Part shown: positions 12,337-24,014 of the stretch, piece after piece
Layout of the letters: each line of letters opens with the position of its first letter
How positions within the stretch are numbered: position 1 is the stretch's first letter
From: Lates calcarifer
Lineage: Eukaryota > Chordata > Actinopteri > Centropomidae
Assembly (NCBI RefSeq): GCF_001640805.2
Contig: NC_066833.1
Span: 7,272,814-7,336,813, forward strand
Length of the DNA stretch: 64,000 bases
Direction of reading: 5' to 3'
Made by a program: the position numbers and the translations under genes
Notes under the pieces: generated by a model
Told to the model about the DNA's origin: nothing
The model's input: only the letters and a program-made list of their open reading frames with translations
Database searches by the model: none

Positions 12337-13345
12337 AATACAGGGGACAGAAGCTGGAAGGGAGGAAAAAAACTAAATTGTGTCAAGAAACTGACTGTCA
12401 ATAAACTGAAAAGTCAAAACAAAGCACGTTTCATCTCACTGCAGGATTTATGATCAATGCATGTGGCAGTGTGTCTAGAACCAAACAGATCAACATAAAC
12501 CAACAGTGGATTAATTTTACATCCCCACAGGCCTGTTTTGTAAATGTCATGCAATAATTTGAGGCACACCCAATCTTAACCATCCAATCTGATCTTTATG
12601 CAAGGCCAAATTAATTTCTAGCAGTTTGTGTCATTTGATTCTTGAAAAAAGTTTCAGGTCAGGACTTACTGTCAGCTTGAATGGCACCAGTTCAAGAGAT
12701 CATGAACAGAATAAAAAGATGAAATTAATCTCAGCATCTTCTCGTTCAAACACACTGATATTAATTGGAACCAGACTGTCTTCAACAGTCTCCCTGCATG
12801 CAGACTCGCCCCAGAGACATTCTCACCAGCATGAATAACAGAGCATGAGCTCATCCCCAGCTGGGCCAGCAGGGGGAGGGGACTATACATACACACAGGC
12901 GCTTAATGGAGGGTTTAAAAACAGTGAGATCATAGCTATGGGTCATACATGCTCATTCTAATTTGTATTCAAAGAAAGACAGAAGTAGGAAGATTTCCTA
13001 GAATGTAAGAATCCTCTAAGAGCATCCTCTGCTTCTGACCCAGGACATTATACGACAACATTCCTGCACTGCCAAAAAAACACAGCAAATGAGTTCCTCA
13101 AAGCACCATATGTCATCTAAATGTAAACAAAAAAAGCCACTACTCAAGATTGGAACCACCTATCAATCTTAAATAGACTGACTACACAAAATTATTTATT
13201 CCTACACTAAGTCATATATGTTGATGTTGTTATATCAACAATGCTTGTAAATGGGAGTAACACAGACCAGTGTTTTAAGTCAAAAAGTCAACCTCGGAGA
13301 AAGTAATGGGGGGTAATATTTATGATACTACTTATGATACACATA
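12337..13345. other. Intergenic, nothing recognised
   Basis: No gene, RNA or clear repeat family seen. Confidence 0.5.
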
Positions 13346-13348
13346 CTA

Positions 13349-13495
13349 GGGGCACCTGCGGCTCAGTAGGGTTGCTCACTAATCAGAGGGTCATTGGTTT
13401 GATTCCTGGCTTCTCCAGTCTGTGTGTCAATGTATCCTTGGGAAAGGTATTGAACCCCAAATTGCCCATCACTGATGTGTGTGTGTGTTAGTGAG
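13349..13495 (+). mobile_element. tRNA-headed SINE-like repeat
   Basis: Opens GGGGCACCTGCGGCTCAGTA (A-box like), with GGTTTGATTCC at 13395-13405 as the B box, then CCTTGGGAAAGGTATTGAAC and a GT-rich tail. This order matches a repeat I know to be frequent in fish genomes. It runs into the (TA)n tract at 13501. Confidence 0.6.
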
Positions 13496-13496
13496 C

Positions 13497-13500
<4 letters not shown>

Positions 13501-13530
<30 letters not shown>
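13501..13530. repeat. (TA)15 microsatellite
   Basis: Perfect run, followed by GATAGATATA and a (GT)n tract at 13546-13560. Likely variable in length. Confidence 0.9.
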
Positions 13531-13532
<2 letters not shown>

Positions 13533-13560
13533 TAGATATATAGATGTGTGTGTGTGTGTG

Positions 13561-15547
13561 AATGGATGAATGTCAGCTGTAGTGTAAAGTGGAGATGGAA
13601 AAAGAGGAAAGGTTATACAAGTTGAACACAATGTAGTAACAGAGCAAAAACTTTTTCTACACCCTTTCATTTGTTCAACAGTCATTCTGACAGGACTCCA
13701 TCCTACACAAAGCATGGATAAACTTCTCATCGACCGTAGGCCCTATGGAGAACAAATAATGGACCAAAATGTACTGCAGCCACAAAGAAGGCTGGGTTTT
13801 GAGTAAGGACCTCAGCGGTGATAATGGAAGCACAATAATTATTATAATAACTTGCAGTCTGTACAAATTTGGACTGTCAAACATTTTCTATTGTGTTGGC
13901 TCTGTACTCAAACACATTGGGTGCAAAATGAAACAGTGACTATGAGGTAAAAGTGCAGACTTTCAGCTTTCTGAGTCTTTGAGATGTGCATATCCTCACT
14001 GGGGGAACTACAGAAAGGCAACAAAGTAACATCCCAAAGATCACAAAACGACCTCTAATGGAAATGTAGATCAGTAATGTAAGAACAAGTAACAAAGACA
14101 AATTTTTAGTAACCTTCATTAGCCTATCAAGAGAAGAAGAGCGGTATTATTTTTAAAATGTTCTTTTTAATAAGGTGCTGGAAATATTGATTGAGTCACA
14201 TTAGTTCTTTCTCCTTTCCACAGAACAAGGACATTTAGAACCCAAAGCCCAGGAGTGTGACATGCTGAACAGAAGAACATAATCTTTAACAATATATACA
14301 GACAAAATAGTCACAGTGTGGAAGAGAGGGAGACTGAACGCACTGCACTGGGCAATTAAGGCAACACGTCAAAAGGTAAAAGACAACCTTTTCTGTACAG
14401 GGAGAGTAAAAAAAAAAAAAAAAAAAACAAGCACCAGGAAACACATTACAGAGCCTTCTCAAAACCCACAGGAAATGAAACACTTGTAGCTACTATGCAA
14501 AAGACAGACACAAAAATGTCATGGACAAGTTAGAGAAAATGTTTGTCTATAAGTGACAGATGTTTTTCGTTTGCCCTTATGTGTTTCTTTATTAATATGT
14601 CTATCTAGACTTGGAGCTGGTGACACCTGCTGGTGCTTTTGGAGGAGGGGCAGCTTGGCAATTACAATGCAATGTAATCCTCATATGTTTCTGTGACATA
14701 GGATGTTTGGACCAGGATGACATTTCCAATAAATACTGGCAGGTTGCTGAGGAAAACTGATGATTAAAAATTGTTGAAAAAAATAAAAGTAATTAACATT
14801 ATTCACTTAGATTAAAAAGTAAATCTTCCAGAAATTGACACAATTAAGTTGGCTGAATAACATCTGTAGTGTGAGGGTGTAACAGCTCCACATGGACAGT
14901 TCATTGGTGGGAAAAAAAACGCAGGCTTATCCAATCCCAGTGCACATCTCTAGCCAGCATCAAATCATCAATCTAGATAGGTTTTGCATATTTGTCTTGA
15001 GAAGGTGATAAAACATAAGTATCTGCCTCTCAATGACAGGCAGTTTCACAGGTCACTTAAGAGTGTTACGCCAGCACAGCCAGGCTGTGATTGGCTGATG
15101 AAGCTGTCTCATCCCTCATTTCCTCATTAGAGGACAACACTTGACATCCAACTTGTGAGCTTTGACAGTGTCCAGCTTATTTTAGAGATGATAAAATGGA
15201 GAAGCCACACTGGGAAGGTGAATGGAGAAGCCACACTGAGAATAACTTAAAATATTACATCATCTGTTAGCAACAACAACTAACAGTCCATCATGTTGTG
15301 CCTGGTTTTAAAAAAATTACATACAAACACAAACATAAAAACAGGTAATGATGTGTTAGACAGTCATATGGCATTGAGTCGAATATGTATAAAGAGTAAA
15401 CACTGATGTAGAATCGCTTTGTGGTTCTTCTCAGCAGCCATACAATACACATATACATTTACAAACTAAAATCTTATTTCTTAAAAGAGTGTGGGGTTTC
15501 CACTTTCCCCTCATCTCCCTTTTCTCCTCTCCTTTGTGCAAGAATAA
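13561..15547. other. Intergenic or 3' flank of slc49a4
   Basis: Contains a 20-base poly(A) run at 14408-14427. Part of it may be 3' untranslated sequence of slc49a4 if a distal poly(A) signal (14588-14593, minus strand) is used. No other gene recognised. Confidence 0.45.
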
Positions 15548-15553
15548 TTTATT
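15548..15553 (-). terminator. Candidate poly(A) signal for slc49a4
   Basis: On the minus strand this reads AATAAA, 46 bp beyond the stop codon. That would give an unusually short 3' untranslated region. Another AATAAA on the same strand lies at 14588-14593, so transcripts may end further downstream. Position is seen; use is inferred. Confidence 0.3.
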
Positions 15554-15598
15554 TAGTCCCTTGGTTATTAAGTTGTCTTGTTTTTGTCCTCTGCAGTG

Positions 15599-15714
15599 TC
15601 ACACGGAGACAAAGACATCCAGGTAGAGGCGGTCGTATGACTCCCTGAAGAAGAGGATGAGGACAAGACTGAAGAGACAGGAGCCTGTTAGACACCAGTT
15701 TAGCCATGACAGTT
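15599..15714 (-). CDS. slc49a4: slc49a4 exon 9 (terminal coding exon)
   Basis: 116 nt to the TGA at 15601-15599, residues 428-465. Encodes helix 12 ([19 protein letters not shown]) and the invariant tail [16 protein letters not shown]. Acceptor CCATCCAG|AACTG. The coding end is certain. The 3' untranslated region continues below 15599, and its length cannot be fixed from the sequence. Confidence 0.96.
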
Positions 15715-17644
15715 CTGGATGGAGGAGAAAGACAGAGAGAAAGAGACATGCTTAGGGTTATATTTTAAGTTAGATAATAATGTGTTTTTGTGGCAACAGC
15801 TTGTGTTTGGTCTTTCCAGTTTCAACATGACAGTGTCCTCTGTGCACAGAATCAGGTCCATAAAATGGTTTTGCCAATTTGGTGAGGGGGAACTTGACTA
15901 GCCTGCATAGAGACCTGACCTCAACCCCATCCAGCATCTTTGGGATGAAACACGTACTGCAAGCCAAGCTATATTGCTAACCATCAGTGTTAGACCTGTG
16001 GCTGAATTGGAGGAAATTCCTGCAAGCTACAAAATCTAGTGGAAAACTTGAAACTGTGAGAGTGGAGGCTGTGATAACTGCAGAATAATGCCCATGATTT
16101 TTGGAATGAGAGGTTCAACAATAACATAGGTGTTTGGTCGTTAAGTATTATAGCTGTGCAGAGGTGAATATTAAGTAAAAAACAAAAAAATATGTAATGA
16201 TACATGTGTAAATATAAAAATATAAAATAAAATAAAAATATAAATATTATATATATATATATATATATACATGCATACAAACATTAAATAAAATAAATTA
16301 TTCAAGATTATCTTCAAGATTCAAGATTAGGCTCAAAATCTGAACAAAATGCAAATGACCACTGACTTCGACCCTGCCTCAGCACTAAGCAACAGATCAC
16401 AACATGTGGGAGTGTGTTCTCCTTCATAATGAAATATGAGACATCCTCATACATTCTGAAACTTAATGAGAATTAGTATGAAGTGACACTGAATAATTTA
16501 TGATTATCATACAGGTCTAATGTCAGGAATTCCTGACATATATGGGTAACAAGAACAGCCTCCTGAGCTGTCTTTCATAATGATTTTGAATAATTCAATC
16601 ATACTGTCAGTGTTCCCCATTATCATTGACCTACACTTGAACCTAAACATGGTGCAGAATGAGGTGCTCTATTTTCTCAACACTGTTCAAGCCATTAACC
16701 ACAGGAGAGGTGCTTTGGCTGTCTGCAATATTGCAGAATCTGGAGGGCAGACGTGAAGCTCGCAACTGCACTGAACTGTTGGCATCAGCACACAGACAAC
16801 CTCTTCTTTTCATTCTCTGATATATATACGCGCCTGCATGAATACACAGTCGCATACACATATCCAAATTAATGACACTAAAGTCTTTCAAATGCACTAA
16901 GTAGCCCACGCTGCAAAGCTGGCCATCTCAGCAACACTTAGGTGTTTGAGGTGTTTTGTCCTGACAGAGACGTTAAGCAGAATCTATGGTGCTTGGTGAG
17001 GGCCAATGTCTCTCCCATGGTGGAGGATATAGTGGCAGCAGGCAGCTGCTCAGGTCCTGATAACAAGCCAAACTAAATATAGAGAATCAGGTCGTATATG
17101 CAGCGCTGCCCTGGTGGCGCTGCCAGCACAATGTGTTTCAACTCACACCGGCTCCAGTTTGACTCCAGTCAGCTGGGTTGTCATATTGCCAATCAGCTAA
17201 CCTGGCCTAAAGATTGAACCAGATCAATGCATGAGGAGAATGGTGTCTGGACTTCGTGATGGAGCATTTTCATGGTAAATTGTGAGTTTTAGCTGTAAGG
17301 CACAAACCTTTGCACACACAATGCTTCAACTCTTCCGTGTGCTGAAAGAATGTAGGGTAAGAGGTGTGAAAATGAAAGCAAAGGGTAAATTGAGGTAAGA
17401 GGAGGGGTGGATAAGGGACCTGAGAGTGGAGAGAGGTGAGGGTGTTTGCAGAGAGGTGTCGAGACTCCTGCAGCAGCCTCATTAATCAGGAGTGTGTAAG
17501 CCGGACAGGGGGAGACCCAGCGTGGAGATGGGTTAATGGAGTTTTGTTTATCTGACCTTAAGTCTTCTCTGTCTAACTATGTCTCATTTTCTCACATGTA
17601 CACCTGCACAAAGACATGTCCATTTAAAGTTGGAGAAACACAGT

Positions 17645-17676
<32 letters not shown>

Positions 17677-20600
17677 ATTTGGTCTTACAGTCTTAAAAGA
17701 ATGCTAATGTGGCTTTGGGTAATTCAAACTAATTCAATCAGGCAATGTGGTAAAAATGGACAGGCAGCTCAATCGCTCCTCTCTGATCTCTAAGGACATG
17801 CCTGCAGCAAAGTTTGGAGGAAATACAGTTAAAGTTTGGTTCAACAATAAACAGACAGGAGGGGAAGCGAGGAGGAGGAGAGGGAATAGAGTAGAGCAAA
17901 CAAGATAAAAAAAAAGGTGAGAAGAGTGAAGTCACTCTGTTCCATTTCTGGAGGCTCCTCAGATCACTGGTTTGTTTTAAAGTTGATTATTAGATTTTAA
18001 TGATCACAATTTAAAGGACAGTGATGACTCAAGCTGTGTTGTAGGCCTGTAAACTTTCTGTTCTACACTCCAGGCTGAGCACTAAAGGTGATTGGGCTTG
18101 AAAACTTGAGAGGCTCAGTCTAATAAAATTACTTCAGTCTTTTAAATCCCTTGTCATACTAATCCAACACTTTTTTTTTTTTTTTTACTTTTGATGAATT
18201 GCTTTTATCTTTCAAGTCCTGTTAGTTTTCAATTGTTTCAATCCATTTGATGATTAGGCTGTTATACTGATTGTTAAAGCATTTTATGGTGTCATTTAAA
18301 AAGATGATAATTAAGTTGCAGAAGAAGAAGGTTGTGATGATGGTAAATGTTTTAGGCAATAGCACCCAAAGAGGTGGTAGACTGTTATTTCTATTAAAGT
18401 TCAATCTCTTCTTCATTGTTTCATCACCTCCATCTTACTTAACCTTTGCACTGTGGTCCTCATGATAGTGCTATGGAAACCAAGGTCAAAATTCTGAAAA
18501 TTAATTACCAGCTTTGTCAGTTATACAAGGGGAAACTTTTCATGTAGAGCAATCAATAGAAAAGTATGAAATTTATTACTTAAACTAACTAAAACTTCCA
18601 AACTTGTATGTACTATTCCAGTTGATAGGATGGCATATGCTGTTGTACATCATCTTTACCATGACCCGGAGCAAGCCAATTGTGCAACATTTCCACTGTC
18701 ACCTCTCCTCCTCACTATGGGTGCATCAATATTCACAACAAAGTGAGTAGCTCTCTCATTAGAAAACACTATGTACCATAAAAAAAGCAACCTATGATGC
18801 TCTCCAACTATTTCAGGGTTCCTACAGTTTTACGCAAATAAGACTTTGTAAGACTTTTTTAGTGTCCTCATCTTGAACATTACAAACAATATCTGGATCT
18901 TGTCCCTTATACCAGTTAGCCCACCAACAACAACATCCTCTCTCTTACACCTACAGCATAGATCTGAGTTCTTTGGCTTTTGTCTTCAACTCTGCCTAAA
19001 ATTCCTGTAATTCACAGAGCTTTTCTTAGTATTGTTTTCTCACAGTGTTTGATTTTGTGATGTCAAATCAGCACTTCCCCATGTTGTTGACACATAGCCC
19101 AGTTAGCTAAAGGTTGCAGACAGGGAACTGAAACCTAAGGCCTGAGGCCTGTGCTATGAAGCAGGATTTGCGGTTAGGGAGGCAACTTCAGGTTTAATTC
19201 TGGGTTTTCAGTCCTACGGTGGTTCACTACTTATTGAGGTAAATCGCCATGGTAACTTATGCTGAATGGCTAACCTGCTTCAGGGCAGGTTAACTTTAGA
19301 GTATGAGATTAAAACCTGTCAACAGCCCAACTACTGACCAATCAGATCACTGGAAAACTAGAGTCATCATTCCAACAGGATCCCATCGTGGAGAAAAGAG
19401 TTTACAAATAAAGTGACAAATAATAAAAATCAATAGATATTTTTATGGCTCAGTGGAATCGTTTTCCTGTTCCAGTCTTTCCATATGTCCACAAAAGAGC
19501 TTCTTCTAATGTTTCTTTTCTATTCTAGTCATGTGATCATATTGTTTACATTTCACCTTGTTAAATATCATTTTTGGACATCGCTATAACCGAATTAACC
19601 CCCAGGTGTCCGCGTTACTTCTCATATTAAGTACTATTGATGTGTTCTAATAATGTTGCTTGTATATTACAACTCTGCTTCTTTCACATGAACATGCTCG
19701 GGAAATCCTGGGTTGACTCAACGAGTTAATAAACACCGTCATATGACCGCTTAGTGAGACTGTGGTTGTAAGATTTAGTGAAACCAGAGAACGAAAAAAT
19801 ATCCTGGGTATGCTGAACTTGCTTCATAGCTGCACTATGCCTCTATTCTGCGCATCCCACCAGAAACAAAATATGTGTAGGCCTTCTTCTTTTTCTTTTG
19901 TTGGTGGAGACTAGACACAGCCCCAGCGTATTCCTGCCACCCTCATTCATTCATTCATTCATTCATTTATATTGTATATGTTATCTGATCTGCATGAAGT
20001 AAGATGAGGCATTCGGTACTGTTTTTATTTTAATTTTTAAAATACATTACATTTTATTTTCAGATTTAAAAACTAATATGTCAAAAAGAAATACATAAAA
20101 TCCTACCTCCCATGAATTTTTAAGACTTCTGTGAGACTGATTTAATACATTTTATTACTTTTTAAGGATCCACGGGAACCCTGTATTTACATGCCAAATA
20201 GCACTTCATTTTTGTTTGTATCTAACATACATATGTACAAAAGAGGAATCACAAACTGCAATAACAATCTCAACAGATTTTCTTCCAAAGGAAGTAAAAA
20301 ACAAATTTCCTATCATACCACAGGATCACTTTTTCTCACTTTTCCAATTTTCTTGGCAAAGTACTGCAGAGCCCTTTTTTCTTAAAGTTGAAATGATTTT
20401 TAAATCCAAATCTGCACTTGCAAAAAACACGCCAAGATGCTGACTGTAAGTTCTGTCGATTTTTTATTTTGTAGTCAAAACAAGCAAGAAAGAAGTTCTC
20501 AAATCTTGATTTAAAAAAAAAAACTTTTTAATTTTTTTCTTTTGTTTAAAGCTATTTAAAGCTATAACTTTTAGACACCATTTTCCTGATTCTAAAAATG

Positions 20601-22562
20601 TATCCAAAAATAGACCAAAAAAAAAAAAAAATGTAAAATAGCAGGGGTTACAGGTAGGCAGTGATGGAGTGATTCACCCTAATGTGCTGTGAAATTTTAA
20701 CTGAACCATTACAACTGGACATCAACCACAACAAACGTGTGCAGAGGACATTAATGTGAACAGCCAACAGTTAATTTATTAACAACTTATTACTGTATCT
20801 GGATAGCTTAGCAGGACGGTGGTACAGATGAAGGGTTAGGGGTTAGGGTTAGGGTTAGGGTCAACATGTGTCTTATGGCCTTAATCAGAATTAATTGAGG
20901 TCAATGCAGCATTATAGTTAATGTGGCCACAGCTGAGGATATGTAAACAAGCATCCTGTAAAGAACAAAATGACTGTAGACAAGTTGGTGAGCACACCTA
21001 TAATAACCAGATTACTGATAATGACTGCCAAGTGGTTATTTTAGAAATGTGTAATTAATATGCCCCTGCTCATTTACTCAGTGTTGGCTCTTTCTCATGA
21101 TTCAAAACTGAAAAAGGCTTTTATTCTCCCAGGAGTGACTGAGTTCTACGAAGAAAGGCTGTTTGTTTTGTTTTTAAACACCTCCACAGTCTTTAAGGGA
21201 GGCTGAAAAAGTTAGTCTGCAAAGACATTTTCACTTCAGACGAGAATGCAAAGTTTAGCAGGAAGGAAAGAAAAGTTTTTGGGACTAAAGAACTGCAGCA
21301 ATTATTTCTCTGTGCTGAATAATCTCTGCTTCCCCCAATGCAGGAAACTCTTAACAACTCACAGCTGAAGGGAAACTCAACACTATTCCTCCCCTCCCTC
21401 CTCATCTTCTTCCTTTACTAAATCTTTGAGTCTCTTTTGCTCCACAATACCTCTCTGCTGTTTTGTATTCCACCTGCGGCTCCACACTAAATGACACAAA
21501 CACATAGCAGATGAAATTGAAAAAAAGCGACAAGCGTAGATATATCGTCCGCAGGCTCCATTCATGTTTCTGAGTCACATGGCTCAGAGGCTTTGGAGAT
21601 TTTTAAAAAATGAAAAAAGAGTCAAGAGGCCAGTTAGGGCTCACTGAACCAAGACTGGGCTCTCATGGATATTAAAATGGACAAGGAGCTAAATTCATGA
21701 ACAAATCTCTGCTTGCAGGGAAAAGGAGCCATCTTTTAGAATGCACAACAAGGCAATGGGCAGCCAAAAGGAAACCCCTAAAATGAACTATAAACTGGAA
21801 ATGGATGGAAAAGTTGCAAATTTTCAATATCGGGTGTTGAAAGGGTTTTGAGAAGAAGTGGCTCATGCAGAATTTATCAGTTTTGAAGTCTGCATATTAT
21901 TTGCCACATCCATTATGGGATGACAGAGAGGAAATTAGAGTAATGAGACGGCCCACCAGAATACTTCCAAGGGGAATTTACATAATAATCTTATTAATCT
22001 TCACAGGACTGATATCTTCAGGAAAACAGAATAGGGCTGATTTCCAAACAAGACATGAAGCATGCACATCTTTAATTCCCTTGCTACAGAGATTGGACCA
22101 CATGAGTGTTTTAACATCATGATATATTTTCAGAGTAGACAGAGCTGTCTTCTACCACAGTGTGTGTGTGTGTGTATATATGCACAACATTAAAACCACA
22201 AACAAGTTCAGTGACTAACATTGATCATCTCATTACAATACAATATTCTACTGGGAAATCTTGGGTCCTCACATTCATCTTGATGTCTCTGACACATACC
22301 ACTGCCTCAAATAAATTCCACTGTTGGAGGTAACCAAATCCTGTACTGAGCCCTACATCATGATATCCATATTACACTGGTTTATCACCCTGCACTACCA
22401 TCTCTGACATGCAAACAGTGGTTGGTTACCTGCCGACATGGTAGGAACAGAAGATATCAACAACTTGGTACCAACAAACACTGGAAATATGTGGCAATCC
22501 ACCACTCAGGTAGTTATCCTAAGAGCTCACGCTCACATGTACAAAGCCAGCCAGCCAGCCAG

Positions 22563-22606
<44 letters not shown>

Positions 22607-22988
22607 CAACAGTGTGAACTTTCTGACAAGAGGGCTTTGACGCATCCTACTCTATTAGATGACTTCAGGGTGGGAAGTGAAGAAAGGAGCAGCAACAGCC
22701 TCCATCATCTCAGCTTGGTCTTTTACCCATCTGTTCCCCACAGGGAAGTTGTCAGGATCCATCTCAGCACATTAGACACCCTTCGTCTCTCTCACATACA
22801 CATGCACACTCTGCACTCAAAAACAAGCACGTACATGTGCACCTACACAAAACATGTAAGACATTGAGATGCACACAGACAAACCAACCACACCAAGCAG
22901 GCTATCATTCAGCATCACAGAGACAAGTGTTGAGAAGAGGATAAATCATGTATTTTTTATGAGTTCTACTCTTGTGTGATTAGGTGAT

Positions 22989-23038
<50 letters not shown>

Positions 23039-23983
23039 AGCCTGCAGCTGCTCTATCTATCCAAACCTCTGTCTATCCACACCTGGTATATTGCTGTCTA
23101 ATCTATGATTTATCACCATACGGACCTGGTTCATATACTTCAAAACACAATTGCAATTTCTGACAATTTCATTTTTACTGTGAAAATAACTACACCTAAT
23201 TTAAACTAATCCACTCAACATCTCTTCAGCTTCATTCTCAACCCTTCCACCTATAAAACAAACAGTCCACTCCAGCTGCTGCACTGCAATTCTCAGCCTC
23301 AGCTCCTCAACTAAAATTAATGATCACAATAGAATCCTAAATATACTTCTGTTCTCATAAGCTTCGGTCAAGCAAAAAAGCAATTTGCAGATGTTAATTT
23401 TTGCTCTAGGAACCACTGTCTGACATTTTAAAGGTTAAGCTATTAATCGTTTAATTGGAAATATGATCAACAGATCAGGCCACAATGAAAATAATCATTA
23501 CTTGTGGCCTTGAAATCCCATACTGGGGTATGTGTCATGTGAATGTTGAAGACCTGCTGTGACAAGACAAGCTGGTTTCATGCCCTGGCTGCCGCAGGGT
23601 TGCTGGGCCCCACGGCTGTTTAGGTCAAACAAGAATCATATCCACCTGTACTGGCAAGAAAACCTAGAAGGCAGGATCATGATACAGTTGTCTGGCAGCA
23701 GCTGTCAGTTGTCGCATAGTAATCAGAAGGATTTGGCAGAGACAGAGGCAGAAGCTCATGAATATTTATGAGGGTCTGAAAATATATGTCTTATTTACTC
23801 AGACAAACATGGTAGAAGGAGTGTGTAGGTCAGAGATCTTTCCAACCGATTGGTGCTGTGCTATAACCAAACCTACAGGGAAGGATAATGAAACTGAGGA
23901 CCAGTGAGCAAAGGAACATAATATTGTCCAAAGCACACACCAGCATACAGTACAAGCATACACACAAAAATGTACTCTCTCTT

Positions 23984-24014
<31 letters not shown>

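Noticed and set aside
13349..13420. Functional tRNA gene
   Set aside because: A- and B-box words are present but no full cloverleaf with matching acceptor stem could be built; the context is a SINE.
20833..20860. Chromosome end
   Set aside because: Only four units and embedded in an intron of a conserved gene.
22422..22640. Open frame with PACLPACL repeats
   Set aside because: Produced by the (CTGC)n microsatellite.
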